A stretch of 18,619 nucleotides of DNA from CAYXUW01 sp964468375 (GCA_964468375.1 CAYXUW010000043.1:1-18619), one strand, 5' to 3'; counted from the first letter of the stretch, positions 1-7,661 are shown. Notes: generated by a model not told the origin, from the letters alone. A program made the numbers and translations.

Positions 1-987
1 GTTAGTGACAAGGCCGTCGCAACAACAAATTCCGCCGCCCAAATGATCAGCTGAGTTATCGTTTATAATGCAGTCAGTAACCAGGCCATTGCAATTGTAA
101 AGTCCTCCGCCAAACACGGCCGAGTTTTCGGAGATAGTGCAGTTTGTAATCGGCCCTGAGCAACCGTGGATACCGCCGCCCATTTCTTCGGCAAAGTTGC
201 CGGTGATTGTGCAGTCAGTAATTTCAGGAGAACCTTCTACGCAGTAGATACCGCCGCCGTGAGTAGCAGCATTGTTATCGGTTATAATACAGCCGGTGAT
301 TACAGCATTACTACCAAAGCAGTAGATGCCACTATCATTATTGTCGCTGATTGTGCAGTCGGTAATTACAGCGTTACTCTCATAGCAGCGAATACCGTTG
401 GAATTACAGCTGATTGTGCTGTCAGTAACGGAGACATCTCCTCTGAGGGAGATACTTTGTATGCAATCGCTTATTGCGCAGTCATCAATTACAGCGTTGC
501 TGTCGTGGCAGTAGATGGCGTTATAGCATTCTCTGATTATACAGTCCGCAATTTTAGGACTGCTTTGGTGACAAAATACACCACTCGGGACAGCCCTAAT
601 AATTGTGAAGCCCTGGACAATCGAATTGGCGTCTTCGCCACTATGCAAATAGAAGCCGCGGTTAGAATCTTGGGGCAAAAATAGGTCAGGGTCATATCCT
701 GCTACATTGCAATCACAATCGATGATGGTGGAGGCAACAATATAAGGATCGTTAGGGTCGATACTGCTGACGGTAATTGCTTTTCCGAGGAAATCGATGT
801 CGCGGTTTCCGGGGCCGGTGTAAGTTCCGGGGAAGACGAAGATATAATCGCCGTTGCCGGCGTAGTCGATAGCGGCCTGGATGTTATTGAAATCGTAAGG
901 CCACTGCTGGTCGACGATGATAATTTCCGCTGCGCAGGGAACGGCCAAAAGGGTCAACAGAACCAAGATTTTTACAGCTGTTTTTAT
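1..987 (-). CDS. Secreted parallel beta-helix (PbH1-repeat) protein, C-terminus cut by window edge
   Basis: The minus strand is open from the left edge to about 1050 and encodes a signal peptide (KTAVKILVLLTLLAVPCAA) and then a mature protein starting EIIIVDQQWPYDF. An N-terminal beta-helix entry follows (NNIQAAIDYAGNGDYIFVFPGTY), then many rungs of about 21-24 residues of the type ITDCTISDN..GIYC. The regularly placed Cys residues suggest a stacked Cys ladder. It is probably an exported polysaccharide-binding, lyase-like or surface protein; no catalytic site was recognised. The start is unusual. The ribosome-binding site AAAGGAG (1002-996) lies 8 nt before an in-frame ATA at 987-985 that opens the signal peptide. 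The only upstream in-frame ATG (1050-1048) overlaps the -10 box of the promoter, so it should not be in the mRNA. A TTG at 966 is a possible alternative but would shorten the signal peptide. The gene diverges from the serine hydrolase. Coding is certain; start and function are uncertain. Confidence 0.85.
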   Translation of the reverse strand, partial: MKTAVKILVLLTLLAVPCAAEIIIVDQQWPYDFNNIQAAIDYAGNGDYIFVFPGTYTGPGNRDIDFLGKAITVSSIDPNDPYIVASTIIDCDCNVAGYDPDLFLPQDSNRGFYLHSGEDANSIVQGFTIIRAVPSGVFCHQSSPKIADCIIRECYNAIYCHDSNAVIDDCAISDCIQSISLRGDVSVTDSTISCNSNGIRCYESNAVITDCTISDNNDSGIYCFGSNAVITGCIITDNNAATHGGGIYCVEGSPEITDCTITGNFAEEMGGGIHGCSGPITNCTISENSAVFGGGLYNCNGLVTDCIINDNSADHLGGGICCCDGLVTN

Positions 988-1048
988 TACTCCATCTCCT
1001 TTTGCTGTAAATGGCAGTTCCTCGCTCGCTACTGCTATGCCGGGCAGC

Positions 1049-1077
1049 ATTATACCATATTCCCCGGCTTAATTCAA
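1049..1077 (-). promoter_or_regulatory. Sigma-70-type promoter of the beta-helix gene
   Basis: On the minus strand TTGAAT (1077-1072) is followed by a 17-nt spacer and a perfect TATAAT (1054-1049). The predicted transcription start is near 1042, giving a leader of about 55 nt before the ribosome-binding site at 1002-996. The -10 box includes the first two bases of the in-frame ATG at 1050. Confidence 0.75.
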
Positions 1078-1192
1078 CGCAATATCAATTATTAAGATGC
1101 GCAAAAGGGGGCAGGTGTTCCACGAAATTACAGTTTTTTACACAATTGCTTCAAGGGTTCTGATGTTGGGAAAAAATGAAAAAAGGATAAAG

Positions 1193-1226
1193 CCGTAACA
1201 ATTCCGTAACAAGCACATTTCATAAT
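1193..1226 (+). promoter_or_regulatory. Pho-box-like direct repeat plus -10 element
   Basis: CCGTAAC (1193-1199), a 4-nt AT spacer, and CCGTAAC again (1204-1210) give two identical 7-mers with an 11-bp period. Ten nt later comes CATAAT (1221-1226), a good -10 box. No -35 hexamer is needed in this layout. The geometry (7-bp repeats, 4-bp spacer, about 10 bp to the -10) is that of PhoB-type activator boxes, although the bases differ from the E. coli consensus. It would drive the serine hydrolase at 1268. The geometry is seen; control by phosphate is inferred. Confidence 0.45.
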
Positions 1227-1267
1227 ACTTCTATGTTATAACGAGATAACTTTCGAAGGGAGTAATT

Positions 1268-2590
1268 ATGAAAAGACCAATCTTACTAACAGGATTATTT
1301 TTAACGATTTTTATCGGGACCTCACTACAAGCACAGAGCAATACCAAAGAAAACCTTAGTTTTGAGGATAAGGTACAAAGCTGGTTAACTGAAAATAATG
1401 TACCGGCAGCTGGAATTGGTTTAGTAGAAGACGGTAAAATCAAGTATGTAAAAGTATTCGGAGAACTTAAAAAAGGCGCTCCGGCACCTGAGGACGCTGC
1501 CTTTAATATAGCATCTATGACCAAGCCGGTTGTAACAATGCTGACATTAAAATTAGCAGAAGCAGGGCAATGGGATTTGAATGAACCGCTGTGTCATTAC
1601 TGGGTTGACCCGGATATTGCTAATGACCCTCGGCATAAAAAACTCACGACGCGACATGTTTTAACTCACCAGACAGGATTTCCTAACTGGCGATGGGACA
1701 GGTCACCCAGAAGATTAGCATTCGATTTCGAACCGGGCACACAATATCAGTATTCCGGAGAAGGGTTCGAGTATTTGAGGAAAGCATTGGAAAAAAAATT
1801 TAACAAACCTCTGGATGAATTACTGAACTCAGTAATATTTACACCCCTCGGGATGAAAAATACCGGTTACTGGGGCAAGAACGTTAATAAGCTGAATTAC
1901 GCACATTTTCATGATGCACAAGGGAATGAATGCAGGTCATATCCTATGGGGGTAAGCGCTGCCGACCTTTTATTTACAACTATTGAGGACTACTGCAAAT
2001 TCGAGATTGACGTAATGAACGGGGCAGGCCTTTCTCCGAAAATTTACGACGATATGATAAGTCCCCACGTAAAAATGCGAGAACATTATGAAAGAGGACT
2101 GGGCTGGGAAATAATAAGAGACTTACCTGACGGGGAATATGCTTTGGAGCATGGCGGGTCGGACCCGGGAGTAAAGACAATAGCTTTTATAATGCCAAAA
2201 TCCAAACGAGGTATAGTTGTCTTGACAAATGGGGACAACGGTATGTTTGTTTATAATAACGTTGTCAGGGAATCACTTGATACAGGTAAAATTCTTATAG
2301 ATTATCTTTCCAATTCCTATACTCATAAAGCTATAACTCTGCCCGATGAAATTCTGGAAAAGTATGCCGGGACCTACTTATTCTCATCCGGAGGGAGACT
2401 TACAATTGTTAAAGAAAACGGTTCTTTAAGAGCTTCAGGCAGCGGATTTCCGACTGTCGTATTATTTCCTGAAACAGAAAAGAAATTTTTTTCAAAGGAC
2501 ATAGACGTTCAATTCGAACTCGAGGGCGACTCGTTTAATATAATGGCAAACGGGAAACTCTTCTTAACCGTGAAAAAGATGAAAAGGTGA
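1268..2590 (+). CDS. Exported serine hydrolase, class C beta-lactamase / penicillin-binding-protein-like fold
   Basis: This 440-aa protein has a Sec signal peptide (MKRPILLTGLFLTIFIGTSLQAQ, cleavage near residue 22-24), so it is periplasmic or secreted. The catalytic set of the beta-lactamase/DD-peptidase superfamily is visible. SMTK at 83-86 is the SxxK motif with nucleophile Ser83 and general base Lys86. YSG at 162-164 stands where Y-x-N/S is usual. HGG at 295-297 stands in the KTG position. The catalytic domain covers about 30-340, and a C-terminal beta-rich domain (about 355-440, DILEKYAGTYLF onward) resembles the lipocalin-like tail common in this family. Members hydrolyse esters, amides or D-amino peptides; the substrate cannot be told here, and true beta-lactamase activity is unlikely for such an outlier. 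The ribosome-binding site GAAGGGAG ends 5 nt before the ATG. It stands alone behind a Pho-box-like promoter. Confidence 0.9.
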   Translation: MKRPILLTGLFLTIFIGTSLQAQSNTKENLSFEDKVQSWLTENNVPAAGIGLVEDGKIKYVKVFGELKKGAPAPEDAAFNIASMTKPVVTMLTLKLAEAGQWDLNEPLCHYWVDPDIANDPRHKKLTTRHVLTHQTGFPNWRWDRSPRRLAFDFEPGTQYQYSGEGFEYLRKALEKKFNKPLDELLNSVIFTPLGMKNTGYWGKNVNKLNYAHFHDAQGNECRSYPMGVSAADLLFTTIEDYCKFEIDVMNGAGLSPKIYDDMISPHVKMREHYERGLGWEIIRDLPDGEYALEHGGSDPGVKTIAFIMPKSKRGIVVLTNGDNGMFVYNNVVRESLDTGKILIDYLSNSYTHKAITLPDEILEKYAGTYLFSSGGRLTIVKENGSLRASGSGFPTVVLFPETEKKFFSKDIDVQFELEGDSFNIMANGKLFLTVKKMKR

Positions 2591-2738
2591 GATATAAATC
2601 CGCCGCCAAAAGACGGCGAGGCCTGCTCTTCGTTTGAGAAGCAAGAATTGAGTGCTGGTGGGGGACATGGAGAGGAGAAGCATTTTATGCGCGGGGGTGA
2701 CAGGATATGTCACAGGTGGAAGATTTTTTATTTTTTTC
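2591..2738. repeat. Intergenic stretch with two short dispersed repeats
   Basis: No gene is seen between the serine hydrolase stop and the next promoter. The stretch holds repeat A, GCCAAAAGACGGCGAG (2605-2620), which recurs at 7585-7600. It also holds repeat B, GGGGGTGACAGGATATG (2693-2709), which recurs at 7208-7224. In this copy repeat B extends into a perfect palindrome, GTGACA-5 nt-TGTCAC. Repeat A can form a short CGCCG/CGGCG hairpin. A possible minus-strand reading frame here lacks support. Confidence 0.6.
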
Positions 2739-2767
2739 TTGACAAAAGAGGGAAATAGTGCTTTATA
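2739..2767 (+). promoter_or_regulatory. Promoter of the large LamG protein gene
   Basis: Consensus TTGACA (2739-2744), a 17-nt spacer, then TTTATA (2762-2767); TATAGT at 2764-2769 is an alternative -10 with a 19-nt spacer. It sits 30-odd bp after palindromic repeat B. The predicted leader is about 150 nt. Confidence 0.55.
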
Positions 2768-2824
2768 GTCACCATAGCGATTTAACGGAAAAATACCACA
2801 TAGGAAAGAGGCGTTATTAAGTGG

Positions 2825-2888
2825 CAGTGAGGGTGGACATTTCACTGAAGAAGATTAATCAAGGGTCTTGTGCTGCGCGGGCACAAGA
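2825..2888 (+). promoter_or_regulatory. Two hairpins in the leader of the LamG gene
   Basis: CAGTGA (2825-2830) pairs with TCACTG (2842-2847), and TCTTGTGC (2866-2873) pairs with GCACAAGA (2881-2888) across a 7-nt loop. The strong ribosome-binding site AAAAGGAGGT follows at about 2910-2919. There is no T-tract after the second hairpin, so it is not a terminator. It could stabilise the mRNA or control translation. No known riboswitch class was recognised. Confidence 0.4.
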
Positions 2889-2924
2889 GGAGTAAATTTT
2901 CACACATTTTAAAAGGAGGTAAAA

Positions 2925-5900
2925 ATGTCTATTAGAAAGAAAATTTGTATGGTGGTATTGTTACCAGTAATACTTCTGTCTGCAATTGGAAGTGTGGTCA
3001 ATGCTGAAAAATCTGTCTTTATTATCAGTAAGCACAGTAATCCAAGTGAAGCCCAAGCTTATAAAATTGACAATGACACAGTGACCGATCGAGCTGTGGT
3101 AGATATAAGCAGTTACACTCAAGGTTATGGGGCCGTTGGTATTGCAGTTTGGAATGAAAAAGAATTGATGTTTGTAACATACGAAAATTCTTCCCTGGTT
3201 GTTTGGGCTTCAACTAAGTCGCTGATGAAAATTGGGGGGTTTAATACCGGCGTATCAAATTTAGCTGGTATTGCTGTCGATGAGGATAATGAAAGAATTT
3301 ATATTATTCGCAGGGATACCGACGATTTATATGTATATTCTTTTGATGAAGTTGCAAACTTACTGGTTTTAGAGGATCATTACGAATTAGATACACCATC
3401 CGGGGCTTTAGAAGGGTGGGGACTTGCTCTGGACGAATCAAATGATTGGCTTTATGTTTCAACAGATACAGAAAGAGTCCACGTTTACGATACTTCTGAC
3501 TGGAGTCACGACCATTATATAGATATCAGCGTAGGCGGCAACACGAGAAGTGCTGTTGGAATAGCAGTTGATCCGAGTCGTGGTTATCTTTACACCGGCG
3601 ATTGGCAAAGTCATAATTATTTAGTTAGAACTCTTACTGATTCTCCTTATACCAGCACCGAAGTTGAAATTGGGCAAAAACTTATCGGCGTTGATGTTGA
3701 CGAGGAAACAGGTCTGGTTTACTGTACTACTTATTATAATGACTTCAGAGTTTATAATTTAAGCCTTGAGGTGACCGATACTGAAACCACGGATATTTCT
3801 GGGCCTGCTGGTGTCGCAGTTGGTGGCCTGTACAAAAAGCCTAGTTTTTATCTCACAAAGGATGATGATAAGACAAATCCCGTTCTTCCAGAAGATGAGA
3901 TAGAATACACAATTACATACGGGCCGGATGGAGAGGACCACGATAATGTCCAGATAGTTGATTATCTTCCGCCTGAAGTAGATTTTGTTTCAGCTTCGGA
4001 TAGCGGGAGTTATGTTTCCGAAAACCATACGGTCATATGGGATATTGGAACTCTTGACAGCGGGGCATCAAACGATTCGGTCACCCTTACGGTGATGGTC
4101 AATGAGGGAGCTGCGCCAGGGGGTGTAATCACTAATTTTTGCGAAATCGAAGGTGATACTTTTTATTCTAGTACAAGTGTCGATACCGATGTTGGTAGCT
4201 GGACGCCGGATTCAGAGATTATTTATGTGAATCATTTGTCTCCCTGTGTACCTGGTACCGGGATGTCGTGGCAGTTTGCTTACCGAGACATACAGGATGC
4301 TCTCGCAAGGGCCAGCTCAGGCAATGAAATCTGGGTGGCTGAGGGAACTTACTATACTCATACTGACACAGACTCGGCATATTGGGATGTGAGCTTTGAA
4401 CTGGTAGATGAAGTGGGCCTTTACGGTGGATTCGCCGGTAATGAAACATCTCGCAGCCAACGTGACTGGCTCACAAACGAAACTATTCTGGAAGGTGATA
4501 TACCCGGTGGTTCGTCTGATAGTGATACATTTTGGATTATTACCGCGGAAAACTGCGGTGCATCAACAATCGTTGACGGCTTTACAATAAAAAACGGTAG
4601 CCTTTCGGTCATAAAGATTGACAGCAGTTCACCAACCATTCGCAACAGCATAATCACTTCTACTTATGAGGAGGATGGAATAGAATGCACAAACCAATCT
4701 TCACCGAATATCATAGAATGTCAAATTCTGGGTAATAGCCGGAATGGGATATATTGTAATAATGGTTCAAACCCAAATATCACGAGATGTCAAATTCTGG
4801 ACAATGATAATATGGGTGTAAGCTGCAGCAGTTCGGATCCAGTTGTATCTTATTGCTCAATAATGGGCAATTCGTATGGCATTTATAATGGTGGTAGTAC
4901 TAGCGATGGTTCATCTCCGGTCATAAAGAACAACTGGATATGCGGGAATGGCAGCTATGGGATTTATTTGAGATCTGCGGAAATGGATATTGTCGTCCGA
5001 AATAATACTATCGCCGATAACGGCACCTATGGGATTTATATGTACGGCTACTCTGATATAATCAACTGTATTGTTTGGGGAAATGGGGATGGTAGTTTGT
5101 ACTGGAGTGACAATGAGGTAAGCTATTCCTGTGTTGAGGGAACTCCAGTCTATACCGGTGCTGGTAATATCAACACAGACCCAGATTTTTGGGAGGCAGG
5201 CGCTGATAATTATCACATTACGCCGGATTCACCATGTAAAGATGCAGGCGATAATAGTGTAGTCGACTGGCCTTTTGACATTGATGTTATTGATAAAGTT
5301 TATGAAAACAGGATTATCGGTGACCACGTGGATATGGGCGCAGACGAATATGACCCGCTCGACGATGGTGAGAATGATTTACTATCCTGGTGGAGGTTTG
5401 ACGAAGGGGAAGGCGATACAGCGGAGGACTCTATTGGCGGTAATGACGGAACTGTTTATGGGGCAAGCTGGACAACAGAAGGTCAGATTGACGGGGCACT
5501 GGATTTCGATGGTATCGATGACTATGTTGATTGCGGAGATAACGAAGATTTTGACAGTCCAAGCACAACTAATGCGCTAACGATTAGCGCATGGGTGTAT
5601 CCAGAGACGGTTTCAGGCCGGCAGGGAATTATCAGTAAATGGCTCGCCAATGAACGTGCATACCTTTTGGAGCTCTATGATGATGAAGTAGAATTTGCGT
5701 TAGGTTATAATAATGGAAGTTCCTACAAAGTACTTTATGCATCTGCTAGTTTACAAACGGAGCGATGGTATCATCTTGCAGGCATATATGATGGTTCAAG
5801 TATGGCAATTTATGTTAACGGAGTTCCTGTTAATGAGACAGAATGGTCAACAGCACCGAGCAGCACATCAGCGAATTTTCACATAGGAGATTTACAATAT

Positions 5901-6959
5901 ACATCAGCAAGAAGATACTTCGAAGGAAAAATCGATGATGTTCGAATGTATGACAGGGCTTTAACTGACGAAGAAATCCAGCGATTGTATCAAGAAGGTT
6001 GGGGCGGCAGGGCATTTGACCCTGATCCTAAAGATGAGGCGGTGGGCGTGAATCCGGAGAGGGTTCTTAACTGGGAGCCGGGGAATGAGGATGTTTCGCC
6101 TTCTCACGATGTATATTTCGGCACCGATTATGAAGATGTAGAAGATGCTGACACAGATACAACCGACATATACAAGGGCAGAGAAACTGACAGTTACTAT
6201 GACCCCACACCAGAGCCTGATGAAGAGCTTGACACTACGACAACGTATTACTGGCGGATCGATGAGGTTTATGGGGCAAGTATAATCAAGGGTGATGTGT
6301 GGAACTTTACGACGTGGATAGGACCTGAGTATGACCTTGCCGGCTGGTGGAAATTTGACGAAGGCAGCGGAAACACTGCCAACGATTCTTCTGGTAACGA
6401 TAATGACGGTACGGTAACCGGTGCAACGTGGACAAGCGGCTTGATTGACGGGGCACTGGATTTCGATGGTATCGATGACTATGTTGATTGCGGAGATAAC
6501 GAAGATTTTGACAGTCCAAGCACAACTAATGCGCTAACGATTAGCGCATGGGTGTATCCAGAGACGGTTTCAGGCCGGCAGGGAATTATCAGTAAATGGC
6601 TCGCCAATGAACGTGCATACCTTTTGGAGCTCTATGATGATGAAGTAGAATTTGCGTTAGGTTATAATAATGGAAGTTCCTACAAAGTACTTTATGCATC
6701 TGCTGACCTGGAAACAGGACAATGGTATCATATTGCAGCTGTCTATGATGGTTCATATATGACTATCTATGTTGACGGGGCCTTTGTTGATGAAACGGCA
6801 TGGTCAACGGCACCGAGCAGCACATCAGCGAATGTTCATATAGGTGATTTACAATATACAACAGCAAGAAGATATTTCAACGGCACTATCGACGACGTTC
6901 GTATTTACAACAGGGCTTTGTCTGATGAAGAGGTTGAAGCACTTGCTGGCGTAGAATAG
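2925..6959 (+). CDS. Giant secreted multidomain protein: beta-propeller, DUF11, beta-helix, two LamG domains
   Basis: This 1344-aa protein begins with a signal peptide (residues 1-27, ending VVNA) after a near-perfect AAAAGGAGGT ribosome-binding site. Modules in order: an NHL/YVTN-like beta-propeller (about 28-300; repeated GIAVDE..., GLALDES and GIAVDPS strands); a DUF11-type Ig-like domain (about 306-415); a right-handed beta-helix (about 425-800; IIYVN entry then PbH1 rungs such as SSPTIRNSII); LamG-1 (about 821-1026, WWRFDEGEGD to DEEIQRLYQEG); a fibronectin-III-like linker (about 1027-1135, ending TTTYYWRIDEV); and LamG-2 (about 1139-1344, WWKFDEGSG to the C-terminus). LamG folds often bind glycans, so a surface or secreted polysaccharide-binding role is inferred; no catalytic domain was recognised. 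There is no PEP-CTERM-like or other sorting tail. The two LamG domains share a 262-bp identical DNA tract. The gene is monocistronic, with its own promoter and terminator. Confidence 0.93.
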   Translation: MSIRKKICMVVLLPVILLSAIGSVVNAEKSVFIISKHSNPSEAQAYKIDNDTVTDRAVVDISSYTQGYGAVGIAVWNEKELMFVTYENSSLVVWASTKSLMKIGGFNTGVSNLAGIAVDEDNERIYIIRRDTDDLYVYSFDEVANLLVLEDHYELDTPSGALEGWGLALDESNDWLYVSTDTERVHVYDTSDWSHDHYIDISVGGNTRSAVGIAVDPSRGYLYTGDWQSHNYLVRTLTDSPYTSTEVEIGQKLIGVDVDEETGLVYCTTYYNDFRVYNLSLEVTDTETTDISGPAGVAVGGLYKKPSFYLTKDDDKTNPVLPEDEIEYTITYGPDGEDHDNVQIVDYLPPEVDFVSASDSGSYVSENHTVIWDIGTLDSGASNDSVTLTVMVNEGAAPGGVITNFCEIEGDTFYSSTSVDTDVGSWTPDSEIIYVNHLSPCVPGTGMSWQFAYRDIQDALARASSGNEIWVAEGTYYTHTDTDSAYWDVSFELVDEVGLYGGFAGNETSRSQRDWLTNETILEGDIPGGSSDSDTFWIITAENCGASTIVDGFTIKNGSLSVIKIDSSSPTIRNSIITSTYEEDGIECTNQSSPNIIECQILGNSRNGIYCNNGSNPNITRCQILDNDNMGVSCSSSDPVVSYCSIMGNSYGIYNGGSTSDGSSPVIKNNWICGNGSYGIYLRSAEMDIVVRNNTIADNGTYGIYMYGYSDIINCIVWGNGDGSLYWSDNEVSYSCVEGTPVYTGAGNINTDPDFWEAGADNYHITPDSPCKDAGDNSVVDWPFDIDVIDKVYENRIIGDHVDMGADEYDPLDDGENDLLSWWRFDEGEGDTAEDSIGGNDGTVYGASWTTEGQIDGALDFDGIDDYVDCGDNEDFDSPSTTNALTISAWVYPETVSGRQGIISKWLANERAYLLELYDDEVEFALGYNNGSSYKVLYASASLQTERWYHLAGIYDGSSMAIYVNGVPVNETEWSTAPSSTSANFHIGDLQYTSARRYFEGKIDDVRMYDRALTDEEIQRLYQEGWGGRAFDPDPKDEAVGVNPERVLNWEPGNEDVSPSHDVYFGTDYEDVEDADTDTTDIYKGRETDSYYDPTPEPDEELDTTTTYYWRIDEVYGASIIKGDVWNFTTWIGPEYDLAGWWKFDEGSGNTANDSSGNDNDGTVTGATWTSGLIDGALDFDGIDDYVDCGDNEDFDSPSTTNALTISAWVYPETVSGRQGIISKWLANERAYLLELYDDEVEFALGYNNGSSYKVLYASADLETGQWYHIAAVYDGSYMTIYVDGAFVDETAWSTAPSSTSANVHIGDLQYTTARRYFNGTIDDVRIYNRALSDEEVEALAGVE
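5486..5747 (+). repeat. Perfect 262-bp internal direct repeat, copy 1 (in LamG-1)
   Basis: By eye, this tract is base-for-base identical to 6443-6704, at an offset of 957 bp (319 codons). It starts at the codons for DGALDFDGIDDYVDCG and ends at YASA. Immediately outside it the two LamG domains diverge at many positions. Confidence 0.9.
6443..6704 (+). repeat. Perfect 262-bp internal direct repeat, copy 2 (in LamG-2)
   Basis: Second copy of the tract at 5486-5747, in the same frame. The sharp edges of identity suggest recent gene conversion or unequal crossing-over between the two LamG modules. Confidence 0.9.
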
Positions 6960-6993
6960 CAACTTGGTTAAATAGATTCTGTTAGTTTTATAG

Positions 6994-7025
6994 GGACGGC
7001 TGAGCGAAATCAGCCGTCCTTTTTA
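6994..7025 (+). terminator. Rho-independent terminator of the LamG gene
   Basis: A perfect 10-bp stem, GGACGGCTGA (6994-7003) with TCAGCCGTCC (7010-7019), around the 6-nt loop GCGAAA, is followed by a T-rich run. It lies 35 nt after the stop codon. Confidence 0.93.
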
Positions 7026-7082
7026 TTTTGCAGATATGACGGTTTCGCATTGCGTTGTGCGTATATCGTATTGCGTGGTTCC

Positions 7083-7141
7083 GCCGGATGCCCGCGAGTC
7101 GGAAACGGACAGTGGTTCGCCGAAGGCGGACGGTAAAATAG
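7083..7141 (+). repeat. Dispersed 59-bp repeat C, copy 1
   Basis: It matches 7716-7774 at 54 of 59 positions. It contains the hairpin GTTCGCC-3 nt-GGCGGAC. Read as codons it runs ATG to TAG as a 17-residue Arg/Lys-rich peptide (MPASRKRTVVRRRRTVK), but there is no ribosome-binding site upstream, so a structured RNA or repeat element is more likely than a gene. Confidence 0.7.
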
Positions 7142-7164
7142 CCGAACCGGAGGCACCAACAGCA

Positions 7165-7196
7165 AGCACCCCGCTCAGTCGCCGCGGGGGCTTTTT
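7165..7196 (+). terminator. Terminator-like hairpin after repeat C copy 1
   Basis: AGC (7165-7167), a one-base bulge and CCCCGC (7169-7174) pair with GCGGGG (7184-7189) and GCT (7190-7192) around a 9-nt loop; a T-run follows (7192-7196). The LamG gene already has a terminator upstream, so this one may end a short transcript covering repeat C copy 1. Confidence 0.6.
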
Positions 7197-7207
7197 AAAA
7201 GGGTTGT

Positions 7208-7224
7208 GGGGGTGACAGGATATG
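7208..7224 (+). repeat. Repeat B, second copy
   Basis: GGGGGTGACAGGATATG is identical to 2693-2709. The right half of the palindrome is degenerate here (GACACC in place of TCACAG). As with the first copy, a TTGACA promoter follows within about 40 bp. Confidence 0.65.
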
Positions 7225-7245
7225 ACACCGGCAGGGGTTTTTGGG

Positions 7246-7274
7246 TTGACAGATTTGGGGATTGTTTAAAATAC
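7246..7274 (+). promoter_or_regulatory. Promoter of the small Cys-rich protein gene
   Basis: TTGACA (7246-7251) is followed by TAAAAT (7267-7272, 15-nt spacer) or AAATAC (7269-7274, 17-nt spacer). The start codon is about 95 nt downstream. Confidence 0.45.
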
Positions 7275-7368
7275 AATCGAGCGATAGCGGATTTATCCGA
7301 CGTTGAATCAGGCGAGCAGTAATCGTGCAGAGGTATATTTTCAGGTCAAGAGAAAGGAGAACAAGAAG

Positions 7369-7557
7369 ATGGCAGAAAATGTAAGATGTAAAAAGCCGGA
7401 ACACAATAGACACATTTGTGCACTGAAAGCGAAAGGTTTTGACAAGGAGCATTCGAAGGAGTTTAGGCAGTTAATAACAGACCCGCTGTATATATGCGCC
7501 AATTGCAAGGCCAAGGTAAAAGACAAAAACAGTGTATGTGAACCGGTTGCACTATAG
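7369..7557 (+). CDS. Small Cys/His-rich protein, putative zinc-ribbon type (62 aa)
   Basis: The start is the ATG at 7369, because AAAGGAG (7353-7359) lies 9 nt before it; an earlier in-frame ATG at 7303 has no ribosome-binding site. The 62-aa product begins MAENVRCKKPEHNRHIC and has Cys7, His12, His15, Cys17, a CxxC at 43-46 (YICANCKAKV) and Cys57. That is enough ligands for one zinc site, possibly two. It is very basic, with no signal peptide or membrane segment, so it is cytoplasmic and perhaps nucleic-acid binding. It has its own promoter and sits between two repeat-rich gaps. I do not recognise a named family; the ordered Cys pattern, good ribosome-binding site and upstream promoter argue that it is real. 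Confidence 0.75.
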   Translation: MAENVRCKKPEHNRHICALKAKGFDKEHSKEFRQLITDPLYICANCKAKVKDKNSVCEPVAL

Positions 7558-7633
7558 GAATTTACGCGGCTGACGTATTTGCCAGCCAAAAGACGGCGAG
7601 AGCTTCGCTGCGCTTTGAGGGGATTTTTAGGGG

Positions 7634-7661
7634 TTGAAAAAATTGGGGGATGGTGTAGAAT
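7634..7661 (+). promoter_or_regulatory. Orphan sigma-70-like promoter facing the rpoD 3' end
   Basis: TTGAAA (7634-7639), a 16-nt spacer and TAGAAT (7656-7661). No protein gene follows in this direction; the transcript would cover repeat C copy 2 and then run antisense into rpoD. Confidence 0.35.

Noticed and set aside
166..684. Plus-strand 172-aa open frame over the left-edge gene
   Set aside because: It is the mirror of the minus-strand beta-helix repeats, which have a signal peptide, ribosome-binding site and promoter; the plus frame has none.
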